Shown here: piece by piece, positions 8,453-16,747 of the stretch
Position numbering within the stretch: the stretch's first letter is position 1
How the letters are laid out: every line of letters begins with the position of its first letter
Assembly: GCF_900496975.1 (NCBI RefSeq)
Contig: NZ_UFQC01000025.1
Span: forward strand, 1 to 64,000
Source of the DNA: Achromobacter veterisilvae
GTDB lineage: Bacteria > Pseudomonadota > Gammaproteobacteria > Burkholderiales > Burkholderiaceae_B
Direction: 5' to 3'
Length of the DNA stretch: 64,000 nucleotides
The notes under the pieces: generated by a model
Databases searched by the model: none
What the model saw: the letters and a program-made list of their open reading frames with translations, nothing else
What the model was told of the DNA's origin: nothing
Program-made: the position numbers and the translations under genes

Positions 8453-9360
8453 TCGTCAGGCCCGGGCAAAGCTGGTTCAGGCTGCTGTTCATCTGGAACG
8501 GATCGGTACTGCAATCCATCATTCCCCAACTGCTTTTCATGGCCGCCGTCAGCAGCCTGGCGGTGGTGACGCACGGCCGGATACTCGGCGAGAAGATACC
8601 GTTGAACACCACGCTGCTGACGCTGTTCGGGCTGACGCTCGCGATCTTCCTGGCGTTCCGCAACAACGCCAGCTATGAACGCTTCAACGAAGCGCGGCAT
8701 CTGTGGGGCAACCTGCTGATCGCGTCCCGCGCGCTGATGTCGCAGACCTTGCGCTACCTGCCCAGCGGGACGGACCGCACGCGCTTCATCCATGCGCTGA
8801 TCGCGTGCGTCTATGCCTTGAAGCACCAGTTGCGCGGCAGCGACCCCTGTCCGGACTTCCGGCGCATTTTGGGCGAGGGGCCGGCGCAGGCCTTGCGCGA
8901 CAAATGCTACAGGCCGGTGGCGCTGCTGGACGACCTCCGCAACGGCTTCGCCGGAATGCGCGAACGCGGCCAGATATCGGATACGGCGCTCTGGATGCTG
9001 GATGCGCAGCTCAATGAACTGGGCAAGGTGGTGGGGGGATGCGAGCGCATCGCCTCCACGCCCATCCCCTTCGCGTACGGCGTGCTGCTGCATCGCACGA
9101 TCTACACCTACTGCATCATGCTGCCGTTCGGGCTGGTCGATTCCGCGGATATCTTCACGCCGCTGCTTTGCGTGTTCATCTCGTACACGCTCATCGCGCT
9201 GGAGGCGATCGCCAACGAGGTCGCCGAACCCTTCGGGCTCGCGCCCAATGCGCTGGCGCTGGACTCCATGACGCGCGGCATCGAACGGTCGATCCTGGAA
9301 CTGTGCGGCCGCGACCTCCCGGAGGAGGTGGCGCCGCGCTATCCCTACCAGTTGACCTAG
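8449..9360 (+). CDS. Bestrophin-like (UPF0187/YneE) membrane protein
   Basis: A 303-residue membrane protein of the bestrophin homologue family. The N-terminus (MIVRPGQSWFRLLFIWNGSV) and the motif LAFRNNASYERFNEARHLWG are typical; transmembrane stretches lie near residues 20-45, 50-70, 205-225 and 235-255. Bacterial bestrophin homologues form pentameric ion channels. The ATG overlaps the TGA of the oxidoreductase gene (ATGA), so the two are translationally coupled; why a channel-like protein accompanies this oxidoreductase is not obvious. The 3' end overlaps the convergent MocR gene by four bases. Confidence 0.85.
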   Translation: MIVRPGQSWFRLLFIWNGSVLQSIIPQLLFMAAVSSLAVVTHGRILGEKIPLNTTLLTLFGLTLAIFLAFRNNASYERFNEARHLWGNLLIASRALMSQTLRYLPSGTDRTRFIHALIACVYALKHQLRGSDPCPDFRRILGEGPAQALRDKCYRPVALLDDLRNGFAGMRERGQISDTALWMLDAQLNELGKVVGGCERIASTPIPFAYGVLLHRTIYTYCIMLPFGLVDSADIFTPLLCVFISYTLIALEAIANEVAEPFGLAPNALALDSMTRGIERSILELCGRDLPEEVAPRYPYQLT

Positions 9361-10787
9361 GGCCGCCGGGCGCAGGCCGCGGCGATCTTGCCCACGGCGA
9401 TCACGGCCCGCTCGATCTCGCCGGACCACGGCGTGCTGTAGTTGAGCCGGATGAAATTGCGGTAGCCGTCCGACACGGAGAACATCTGCCCCGGGCCGAC
9501 GGTGATGCCGCGTTCCAGCGCCAGCCGGTACAGGCGCATCGCGTCGACGCGGGGCGGAAGCTCCACCCACAGCAGGTAGCCGCCCGCCGGGGTGGAAGTC
9601 TTCGTCCCTGGCGGGAAGAAGCGCTCGACCATGGCCTTCATCAGCCTGGCCTGCTGGGCGTACGTCTTGCGGATCTTGCGCAGATGGTAGTCGTAGCCGT
9701 CGCGTTCGAGGAATTCGGCGATGGCCAACTGCGGCAGCGAAGGCGTGGTCAAGGTGTTCAGGAACTTGAGCTTCTCGACTTCGTCGCGATAGCGGCCGGG
9801 CAGCGCCCAGCCGATCCGGTAGGCCGAGGTCAGGCTCTTGGAGAACGACGAGCAGTGCAGGACCAGTCCCTTGCGGTCGAAGGACTTCAGCGTGCTCGGA
9901 TGCGAGTTGCCGAAGTGCAGTTCGTTGTAGACGCCGTTCTCGATGATGGGGATGCCGTGCTTCGCGGCCAGCTCGACCAGCGCCCGCTTGCGCTCGTCGG
10001 GCATCAGGAAGCCCAGCGGATTCTGGAAGTTGGGCATGACCATGCAGGCGGCGACGGGCTGCGACGCGATGATGGCCGCCAGCGCGGCGATGTCGATGCC
10101 GTGTTCGGGATGGGTCGGCACCTCGATCGCCTTCATGCCCATGCGCTCGATGGCGTGGAGCATGGCGTAGAACGTGGGCGATTCGACCGCGATCACGTCC
10201 CCCGGCCGGGCGACGGCCTGGAGGCAGATGTTCATGGCTTCCGTCGCGCCCACGGTAATGATGATCTCGTCCGGATCCACCCGCATGCCTTTTTCCAGGT
10301 AGCGCCGCGCGATCTGGCGCAGCAGCTTCGGATGGCCGGGAGGCAGGGCGTCTTTCAGGCCCAGCAGCGTTTCGTCGCGCCCGGCGGCATAGGCGTAGCG
10401 GTTGAGCTTCTGGAAGGGGAAGAGGCCGGGATCCGGATAGGGCGAGCCCAGGGGAACGGCGTCGTTGGCGCAGATCGAGCGCAGCGTGGACAGCACCAGG
10501 CGGCTGACGTCGACCGGCGAGGACGTGGCGGCCGGATGGGACAGTCCGAGTTCCGAGGCCCGCGGCGCGGCGCCGCCGGCCCGCGCGCTGACGAAATAGC
10601 CCGATTGCGGCTTGCTGGCCACCAGGCCGCGGCTTTCGAGCAGCAGGTAGGCGCGGGTGACGGTCGTGATGCTGATGCCGCGCTGCTGGCTGGCCTGCCG
10701 CACCGATTGGAGCTTGTCGCCCTCCCGGTACACATTCTTGCGGATCAGGCCTTCGATTTCGTCGGCCAGCTTTTCATAGAGCGTCAT
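9357..10787 (-). CDS. MocR-type regulator (GntR DNA-binding domain fused to aminotransferase fold)
   Basis: A 476-residue fusion. Residues 1-75 form a GntR winged helix (QSVRQASQQRGISITTVTRA) and residues about 100-470 form a fold-type I aminotransferase domain. The PLP-binding lysine is K317 in SSFSKSLTSAYRIGW, and NFQNPLGF carries the usual cofactor-contact asparagine. MocR proteins use PLP-bound ligands to control vitamin B6, amino-acid or transport genes. It is convergent with the bestrophin-like gene and divergent from the GntR/UTRA regulator. Its target genes cannot be told from position alone. Confidence 0.9.
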   Translation of the reverse strand: MTLYEKLADEIEGLIRKNVYREGDKLQSVRQASQQRGISITTVTRAYLLLESRGLVASKPQSGYFVSARAGGAAPRASELGLSHPAATSSPVDVSRLVLSTLRSICANDAVPLGSPYPDPGLFPFQKLNRYAYAAGRDETLLGLKDALPPGHPKLLRQIARRYLEKGMRVDPDEIIITVGATEAMNICLQAVARPGDVIAVESPTFYAMLHAIERMGMKAIEVPTHPEHGIDIAALAAIIASQPVAACMVMPNFQNPLGFLMPDERKRALVELAAKHGIPIIENGVYNELHFGNSHPSTLKSFDRKGLVLHCSSFSKSLTSAYRIGWALPGRYRDEVEKLKFLNTLTTPSLPQLAIAEFLERDGYDYHLRKIRKTYAQQARLMKAMVERFFPPGTKTSTPAGGYLLWVELPPRVDAMRLYRLALERGITVGPGQMFSVSDGYRNFIRLNYSTPWSGEIERAVIAVGKIAAACARRP

Positions 10788-10864
10788 CGTTTGTCTCCTG
10801 CTTCGGCTTGCCGGAAACAGGCGCCTAGCTTATCAGCGCGTCCCTCGTTTTGGGGGGAGCTATA

Positions 10865-10894
10865 AACATCATGACATCATGATGTCGTGATGTT
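10865..10894. promoter_or_regulatory. 30-bp palindromic operator before the GntR/UTRA gene
   Basis: The stretch from AACATCATGACATC through to GTCGTGATGTT is a 30-bp inverted repeat with a single mismatched pair, centred on CATCATGATG. It ends 12 bases before the start codon I chose for the regulator, so a bound protein would cover the promoter or transcription start. This position and symmetry suit autoregulation by the UTRA-type regulator and control of the whole regulator-exporter operon. Confidence 0.75.
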
Positions 10895-10906
10895 ATGCTG
10901 CCGCGT

Positions 10907-11647
10907 ATGCTGAACGAATCCGAATATGCCCCCCTGTACGCCCGGGTCGAGACCGCGCTGGCCGCCGAGATCGCGGCCGGCAGCCTGCCGCCCGGCAGCC
11001 AGCTTCCGCCCGAAGACCGCCTGGTGGAGCGCTTCGCCGTCAGCCGCACGACGGTGCGCAAGGCGGTCGAACACCTGGTGGCCCGCGGCCTGGTCGAGAT
11101 CCGGCGGGGCAAGGGCACGTTCGTCACCGAGCCGAAGCTGACCCAGGCGCTGACCGGGCTGAGCGGCTTCGTGGAAGACATGGTGGCGCTGGGCCGCCAT
11201 CCCACGGCCCGGCTGCTGGACAAGCGGCCCGTGCCGGCCGGGGAAACCGTCGCGCGCCAACTCGGCGTGCCGCAGGGCACGCAGGTGTACCGCATCGAGC
11301 GCGTGCGGCTGGCGGACGGCGTGGCCATGTCGTTCGACGAAACCTACCTGCCGCTCGACATCGGCGAAAAGGTCGCCAGCAACGACCTGGAAGCGGAGCC
11401 CATTTTCGACCTGCTGGAACTGCGCTACGACCTGCCGCTGGTCGAGGCGCAGTACCAGCTCGAAGCCGTCACGGCGGACGAGCGCGTCGCCCGGGCCCTG
11501 GGCGTCGAGCCCGGCAGCCCGATCTTCCTGATCGAGCGCACGTCCTACACCGCGGGGCAGCGGCCGGTCGACTACGAAAAGCTCTACTACCGCGGCGACC
11601 TGATCCGGTTTTCCACCCGCCTGTCGCGGCTTCCGCGCATCGGATGA
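10907..11647 (+). CDS. GntR-family (HutC/UTRA) transcriptional regulator
   Basis: A 246-residue regulator with a GntR winged helix (about residues 1-70: PLYARVETALAAEIAAG, FAVSRTTVRKAVEHLV, RRGKGTFV) and a UTRA ligand-binding domain (about 90-235) ending in YEKLYYRGDLIRFS. I chose ATG 10907; an in-frame ATG at 10895 directly abuts the palindrome and would be almost leaderless. Neither has a clear ribosome site. The stop overlaps the start of the TauE exporter gene, so regulator and exporter are coupled. The ligand is probably the molecule the exporter moves or a precursor of it; this is inference. Confidence 0.9.
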   Translation: MLNESEYAPLYARVETALAAEIAAGSLPPGSQLPPEDRLVERFAVSRTTVRKAVEHLVARGLVEIRRGKGTFVTEPKLTQALTGLSGFVEDMVALGRHPTARLLDKRPVPAGETVARQLGVPQGTQVYRIERVRLADGVAMSFDETYLPLDIGEKVASNDLEAEPIFDLLELRYDLPLVEAQYQLEAVTADERVARALGVEPGSPIFLIERTSYTAGQRPVDYEKLYYRGDLIRFSTRLSRLPRIG

Positions 11648-12504
11648 TGGACACGTCCGGGATCCTCTGGCTGTTCGCGGCGGCCTTCGGGGCCAGCGCG
11701 CTGGGCGGCGTGCTGGGGATGGCCAGCGGCATCTTCATCGTGCCGATCCTGACGCTGCTGTTCGGCGTGGATATCCACGTGGCGATCGGCGCCAGCATCA
11801 TTTCGGTGATCGCCTGTTCCTGCGGCAGCGCGGCGCCGTTCCTCAAGGGGCGCCTGACCAACGTGCGGCTGGCCATCGTTCTGGAAACGGCCACCACGCT
11901 GGGCGCGCTGACCGGCGTGTTTCTCATCGGCATCGTCTCCACTGAATTCCTCTACGGCCTGTTCGCCGCCATCCTGGCCCTGTCCGCGCAGCAGATGCTG
12001 GCGCGCCGCCGCGAGGCGCCCGATGCCGGCGCGCCGGCCACCGCATGGGCTACGGCGCTGCGCCTGCATTCAAGCTTTCCCGACCGCGCCCTGGGCCGGG
12101 AAGTGCACTACCAGGTCGGCCGCGTGCCGCTGGGCCTGTCCCTGATGTACGGCGCGGGCCTGATCTCGGCGCTGCTCGGCATCGGCTCGGGCGTGCTCAA
12201 GATCCCCGCGATGGACGCCGCCTTGCGGCTGCCCATCAAAGTGTCCTCGGCCACGTCGAACTTCATGATAGGCGTGACCGCCGCGGCCAGCGCGGGCGCC
12301 TATTTCGTGCGCGGCGACATCGACATCGGCATCGCGGGGCCGGTCGCGCTGGGCTCCGTCGCCGGCGCGCTGCTCGGCGCCCGCCTGCTGCTGGGGCTGC
12401 CCGCGGACAAGCTGCGCGTCTTCTTCGTGATCGTTCTGGCGCTGCTCGCCGTGCAGATGTTCTTGAGCGCCCTGGGCGTGTCCTTGCCGGGAGGCCTGAA
12501 ATGA
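11644..12504 (+). CDS. TauE/SafE-family sulfite/organosulfonate-type exporter
   Basis: A 286-residue integral membrane protein with about eight hydrophobic segments and the two-fold pattern of the TauE/SafE family: GVLGMASGIFIVPILTLLFG near residue 22 and ALLGIGSGVLKIPAMDAALR near 177. Family members move sulfite, sulfoacetate or other small anions. The ATG overlaps the regulator's TGA, and its own TGA overlaps the ATG of the DUF1634 gene, a pairing seen in many genomes. Confidence 0.85.
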   Translation: MMDTSGILWLFAAAFGASALGGVLGMASGIFIVPILTLLFGVDIHVAIGASIISVIACSCGSAAPFLKGRLTNVRLAIVLETATTLGALTGVFLIGIVSTEFLYGLFAAILALSAQQMLARRREAPDAGAPATAWATALRLHSSFPDRALGREVHYQVGRVPLGLSLMYGAGLISALLGIGSGVLKIPAMDAALRLPIKVSSATSNFMIGVTAAASAGAYFVRGDIDIGIAGPVALGSVAGALLGARLLLGLPADKLRVFFVIVLALLAVQMFLSALGVSLPGGLK

Positions 12505-12815
12505 GCTCGCCGGGCCGTCCGGCGGACGGGCAGGCCCGGCGCGACCGCGGCATCGCGGCGCTGCTCTGGTATGGCACCTGGGCCGCCTCGGCCTGCATCG
12601 CCCTCGGGATGGCCGTGGATTTCCTGCTGCCGCAGGCGGGCCTGGCCGGCTATCGGCTGGTGCAGGCGGGAGTGGCCCTTTTCATCCTGCTTCCGGTCGC
12701 GCGGGTGGCGCTGATGCTGGCCATCTTCCTGCGCGAACGCGATTACGCCTACACCGCGATTTCCGCGCTCGTCCTGCTCATCATCGCGGCGGGCGTGCTG
12801 TCCGGCCTGCGGTGA
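12501..12815 (+). CDS. DUF1634 small membrane protein
   Basis: A 104-residue protein with three predicted transmembrane segments (about residues 20-40, 52-75 and 83-103). DUF1634 proteins have no established function but are commonly encoded directly after TauE/SafE exporters, as here (ATGA overlap). A role as an accessory subunit of the exporter is inference from this linkage. Confidence 0.8.
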   Translation: MSSPGRPADGQARRDRGIAALLWYGTWAASACIALGMAVDFLLPQAGLAGYRLVQAGVALFILLPVARVALMLAIFLRERDYAYTAISALVLLIIAAGVLSGLR

Positions 12816-12860
12816 GCCGGCGGCGGCCGGCCCCGCGGGGGCGCGGCGTTGGGGGTTTCC

Positions 12861-12866
12861 TATAAT
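12861..12866 (+). promoter_or_regulatory. Consensus -10 hexamer before the hydrolase gene
   Basis: A perfect TATAAT lies 48 bases upstream of the alpha/beta hydrolase start. No good -35 hexamer is present 16-18 bases further up, where the sequence is G-rich, so the promoter may be activator-dependent. Confidence 0.4.
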
Positions 12867-12913
12867 CCGGGTGCGCCGCGATGGCGCGCGGCCTCATATT
12901 CCAGGATTCCTTC

Positions 12914-13702
12914 ATGCATTCCATCACCAGCCAGGAAGTCTACGTACCCACCAGCCAGGGCCGCCTGTATGCGCGGCGTTGGGACCCCGCGGGCGGGGTG
13001 GCGGCCGGCGCGCCCATCGTGCTGCTGCACGACTCCCTGGGCTGCGTGGAACTGTGGCGCGACTTTCCGGAACTCCTGGCGCGCGAAACCGGTCGCGGCG
13101 TGATCGCCTACGACCGGCTCGGCTTCGGCCGCTCCGATCCGAACGGCGCCACCTTCGGATCCGGCTTCGTCGAGGACGAGGCGCTTGCGGGGTTCCGCCA
13201 GTTGCGCGAAGCGCTCGGCATCGGGCCGTTCGTCGCCTTCGGCCACAGCGTGGGAGGCGGGATGGCCGTCTGCTGCGCGGGGGCCTACGGGGACGATTGC
13301 CAGGCCCTGATCACCGAATCGGCGCAGGCGTTCGTCGAAGACCGCACGCTGGAGGGCATCCGCGTGGCGAAGCGGAACTTCGACGAGCCCGGCCAACTCG
13401 ATCGCCTGAAGAAGTACCACGGCGAAAAGGCCGCCTGGGTGCTGGGAGCCTGGGTCGACACGTGGCTGTCGCCCGGCTTCGCCGACTGGAACCTCGACGA
13501 GCCGCTGCGCCAGGTGCGCTGTCCGGTGCTGGCCCTGCACGGCGAAGCGGACGAATACGGTTCGTCCCTGCATCCCGAACGCATCGCCCGGCTGACCGGC
13601 GGACGCCCCGTGCTGCTGGAGAACTGCGGCCACGTTCCGCACCGCGAACAGACCCGCATCGTCCTGGACCTGGCCGGCCAATGGCTGAAGGCGGTGCGCT
13701 GA
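12914..13702 (+). CDS. Alpha/beta-fold hydrolase
   Basis: A 262-residue hydrolase of the alpha/beta superfamily. The oxyanion segment is IVLLHDSLGCVELW, the nucleophile elbow is FGHSVGGG (serine), the acid is probably in LHGEADEYGSS, and the histidine is in ENCGHVPHREQ. I chose the ATG at 12914 (MHSITSQEVYVPTSQG); an earlier in-frame ATG at 12881 lies close to the -10 hexamer and has no ribosome site. The substrate is unknown. It precedes the DyP peroxidase gene on the same strand, but that gene has its own promoter. Confidence 0.85.
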   Translation: MHSITSQEVYVPTSQGRLYARRWDPAGGVAAGAPIVLLHDSLGCVELWRDFPELLARETGRGVIAYDRLGFGRSDPNGATFGSGFVEDEALAGFRQLREALGIGPFVAFGHSVGGGMAVCCAGAYGDDCQALITESAQAFVEDRTLEGIRVAKRNFDEPGQLDRLKKYHGEKAAWVLGAWVDTWLSPGFADWNLDEPLRQVRCPVLALHGEADEYGSSLHPERIARLTGGRPVLLENCGHVPHREQTRIVLDLAGQWLKAVR

Positions 13703-13730
13703 AACGCGGCCTTGCCGCGCCTGGCCGGAG

Positions 13731-13759
13731 TTCACACCGCCGACATCCGCGCTTAGAAT
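13731..13759 (+). promoter_or_regulatory. Sigma-70-like promoter of the DyP peroxidase gene
   Basis: TTCACA (13731-13736) and TAGAAT (13754-13759) are separated by 17 bases, each one mismatch from consensus, 54 bases before the peroxidase start codon. Confidence 0.6.
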
Positions 13760-13813
13760 CGGACTGGCTTTTTTTCTTCGCGCTCCGCGCCCGTTTCCAA
13801 GGTCCACGATCCG

Positions 13814-14812
13814 ATGTCCGATACTCCAGCGCCCCTCTCCCAAGCCGTGCACAACCCCACCACCCGCCACGCCATCTTCATCGTCGCGACCCTGAACGCG
13901 GGCGCGGGCGCCGCCGAGACGGTGCGAGGCTGGTGCGAGGACGTCGCCGCCCTCGTGCGGACGGTGGGCACGCGCGCTCCCCAGGAAAATCTCTCCTGTG
14001 TCTGTGCGTTCGGCTCGCGCGCCTGGGACACGCTCTTCGGCTCGCCGCGCCCGGCGGCGCTGCATCCCTTCCGTGAATTCGGGTCGGGCGAACGCACCGC
14101 CGTCGCCACGCCGGGAGACCTCCTGCTGCACATCCGCGCGGACTCGATGGATCTCTGTTTCGAGCTTGCCACGCTGCTGCGCAACCGGCTGGGCGACGCC
14201 GTGACGGTCGTCGACGAGGTCCAGGGCTTTCGCTACTTCGACCGGCGCGCCATCATCGGCTTCGTCGACGGAACCGAGAATCCCGAAGGGCGCGAAGCCG
14301 TCGACTTCACGGTGATCGGCGACGAAGACGCCGAGTTCGCCGGCGGAAGCTACGTGCTGGTGCAGAAGTACCTGCACGACATGACGGCCTGGAATTCGCT
14401 TACCGTGGAAAGCCAGGAAGGCATCATCGGGCGCCACAAATTGTCCAACGTCGAACTCGACGACGACATCAAGCCGTCCTCGTCCCACAGCGCCTTGACC
14501 ACCCTCGAGGAAAACGGGCAGGAAGTGAAGATCCTGCGCGACAACATGCCCTTCGGCCGGCCCGGCGCGGGCGAATTCGGCACCTACTTCATCGGCTATG
14601 CGCGTTCGCCCGCGCCCATCGAGCAGATGCTGGAGAACATGTTCGTCGGGCGGCCTCCCGGCAACTACGACCGCCTGCTGGACTACAGCCGCGCCATCAC
14701 GGGCGGCCTGTTCTTCGTGCCGTCGGCCGACCTGCTCGAATCGCTAGCCTCGCGCGCTCCGTCCGCCGGTGAGGCCGCCGTGGCGCCGGCGCCCGCGGGT
14801 TCCGCGGCCTAG
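13814..14812 (+). CDS. Dye-decolourising (DyP-type) heme peroxidase
   Basis: A 332-residue DyP peroxidase. The family signature GFVDGTEN is present with distal aspartate D152; the heme-ligating histidine is probably H225 (SSSHSALTT) and the distal arginine R242 (ILRDNMPFG). There is no signal peptide, as in the cytoplasmic YfeX-like group, whose size it matches. These enzymes oxidise dyes, porphyrinogens and other substrates with hydrogen peroxide. The C-terminal tail is Ala/Pro-rich. It has its own promoter and is followed by an unrelated catabolic operon. Confidence 0.92.
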   Translation: MSDTPAPLSQAVHNPTTRHAIFIVATLNAGAGAAETVRGWCEDVAALVRTVGTRAPQENLSCVCAFGSRAWDTLFGSPRPAALHPFREFGSGERTAVATPGDLLLHIRADSMDLCFELATLLRNRLGDAVTVVDEVQGFRYFDRRAIIGFVDGTENPEGREAVDFTVIGDEDAEFAGGSYVLVQKYLHDMTAWNSLTVESQEGIIGRHKLSNVELDDDIKPSSSHSALTTLEENGQEVKILRDNMPFGRPGAGEFGTYFIGYARSPAPIEQMLENMFVGRPPGNYDRLLDYSRAITGGLFFVPSADLLESLASRAPSAGEAAVAPAPAGSAA

Positions 14813-14842
14813 GGGCGTTTGGGCGCGTCTATCGGAATTCGC

Positions 14843-14869
14843 TGACAGGCATATCGGCTAACGCTGACA
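14843..14869. promoter_or_regulatory. 27-bp motif, copy 1 (shared with 21404-21430)
   Basis: This site reads TGACAGG, then four bases, then TCGGCTAA, ending in GACA. It matches the site at 21404-21430 at 21 of 27 positions with no gap. It lies 61 bases upstream of the acyl-CoA dehydrogenase start. Occurring also between the histidine kinase and the Bug/response-regulator genes, it is a good candidate for the binding site of that response regulator. Confidence 0.65.
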
Positions 14870-14930
14870 TTACGCCGGCCGGACGTCCGTTGCACACTGG
14901 CGCATATCTAGTCAGGAGCGGCAGGACGAC

Positions 14931-16718
14931 ATGAAAGACGGGCTATACACGGCGCCTCAGCGCGACATGCAATTTGCGCTTTACGAGGTTCTCGACGTCG
15001 AAGGGGAACTCGGCCGGCGCGCGGGCGGGGCCGCCATGGACCGCGAGACCCTGGACCAGATCCTGGAAGGCGCGGACCGCCTGTGCCATGGCGTGCTGGC
15101 GCCGCTGAACGCCAGCGGCGACCGCGAAGGCTGCCGCCTGGAAGGGCACGAGGTGCGCACGCCCGCCGGATTCGGCCAGGCCTACCGCGCCTATGCCGAG
15201 GGCGGCTGGCCGGGGCTGTGCGCCAGCGAAGAGCACGGCGGCCAGGCGCTGCCCACCGTGGCGTCGGCCATCGTGGGCGAGATGCTGGGCGGATCCAATA
15301 TTTCGTTCGCGCTCTACCCGCGATTGTCCGAAGGCGCCTATCGCTGCATACGCGCCAACGCCACTGCCGAGCTGCAGGCCGTATACGGCCCCAAGCTGGC
15401 CAGCGGCGAGTGGACGGGCACCATGTGCCTGACGGAAGCGCAGGCCGGCACCGACCTGGGCCTGCTGCGCACCAAGGCCGTCCCCGACGGGGACGGCGCC
15501 TACCGGATCAGCGGCGGCAAGGTTTTCATTTCCTCGGGCGAGCACGACCTGGCGCCGAACATCGTGCACATGGTGCTGGCGCGCCTGCCCGACGCGCCGG
15601 CCGGCACGCGCGGCATCTCGCTGTTCCTGGTGCCCAAGTTCCTGCCCGACGCGGGCGGCCGGCCCGGCGAGCGCAACGGGGTCTACTGCGACGCCATCGA
15701 GCACAAGCTGGGGCTGCACGCCAACGCGACCTGCGTGCTGCGCTTCGAGAACGCCAAGGGCTATCTGGTGGGCGAGGCGAACAAGGGCCTGGCCGCGATG
15801 TTCGTCATGATGAATTCCGCGCGGCTGGGCACGGGCGCGCAGGCGCTGGGCCTGACCGAGACGGCCTTGCAGAAGTCGCTGGCCTATGCCGCCGAACGCC
15901 TGCAGTCGCGCGCGCCCGGCCAGGAAAAAGCGGTTACGCGCGCCGATCCCATCCTCCTGCAACCGGACGTGCGGCGCATGCTGCTGACGCAGCAGGCATG
16001 GGCGCAGGGCGCGCGCATGTTCCTGTACTGGCTGGCCCTGCAGATCGACGCCGAACAGCATGCCGGGCTTGCGGCCGAGCGCGACCGGGCGGGCGGCCTG
16101 CTGAGCCTGCTGACCCCGGTGGCCAAGGCCTTCGTGTCCGACAACGCCGTGGAATCGGTGAACCTGGCGGTGCAGGTCCATGGAGGCAGCGGCTACATCG
16201 TCGAGTCGGGCATCGAACAGACGCTGCGCGACGTGCGCATTCTGCCCATCTACGAAGGCACCAATGGCGTCCAGGCGCACGACCTGCTGGCCCGCAAGGT
16301 GCTGGCGGACCAGGGCGGCAGGCTGGCGCAGCTACTGGCGCTGGCGCGCGGGCAGGCCGATTCCGCGGAAGCGGTCGAGGGCGGGGCGGAGTTCGGGCGG
16401 CCGCTGCGCGAATTGGCCGATCGCATCGAGGAAGCGGTGCCGCGCCTGGCAACCCTGGCCGCCGCCGATCCGGCGCAGGTCGGGGCGTCGGCCAGCGATT
16501 TCCTGCGTATCGTGGGACATCTGGTATACGGCTACTTCTGGAGCCGCGCCGCGCTGGCCGCCTTGACCCGGCTGCCGGCGGCGGATCCCCTGCGCGCCGA
16601 AAAGCTGGCCACGGCGCGCTTCTACTTCGAACACCTGTTTCCCGAAACCGAAATGCGCCTGCGGCGGCTGTTCGTGCCCGCCGAGCGCTTCACCAATCCC
16701 CGCGCGCTCGCCGCCTGA
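14931..16718 (+). CDS. Acyl-CoA dehydrogenase, long form (DmdC-like, 595 aa)
   Basis: A 595-residue acyl-CoA dehydrogenase, longer than the usual ~390 because of a C-terminal extension of about 130 residues. This length and layout match the group that includes 3-methylmercaptopropionyl-CoA dehydrogenase. Visible motifs are GTMCLTEAQAGTDLGLLRTK (FAD/substrate), GGSGYIVESGIEQTLRDVRI and YEGTNGVQAHDL, with the catalytic glutamate present in YEGT. It is the first gene of a four-gene plus-strand cluster with a CoA ligase and two crotonases, which together could carry an acid through activation, dehydrogenation and hydration. The acid itself is not known. Confidence 0.9.
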   Translation: MKDGLYTAPQRDMQFALYEVLDVEGELGRRAGGAAMDRETLDQILEGADRLCHGVLAPLNASGDREGCRLEGHEVRTPAGFGQAYRAYAEGGWPGLCASEEHGGQALPTVASAIVGEMLGGSNISFALYPRLSEGAYRCIRANATAELQAVYGPKLASGEWTGTMCLTEAQAGTDLGLLRTKAVPDGDGAYRISGGKVFISSGEHDLAPNIVHMVLARLPDAPAGTRGISLFLVPKFLPDAGGRPGERNGVYCDAIEHKLGLHANATCVLRFENAKGYLVGEANKGLAAMFVMMNSARLGTGAQALGLTETALQKSLAYAAERLQSRAPGQEKAVTRADPILLQPDVRRMLLTQQAWAQGARMFLYWLALQIDAEQHAGLAAERDRAGGLLSLLTPVAKAFVSDNAVESVNLAVQVHGGSGYIVESGIEQTLRDVRILPIYEGTNGVQAHDLLARKVLADQGGRLAQLLALARGQADSAEAVEGGAEFGRPLRELADRIEEAVPRLATLAAADPAQVGASASDFLRIVGHLVYGYFWSRAALAALTRLPAADPLRAEKLATARFYFEHLFPETEMRLRRLFVPAERFTNPRALAA

Positions 16719-16747
16719 GGCTGGCGCGCACCGCGCAAGAAGAAAAC

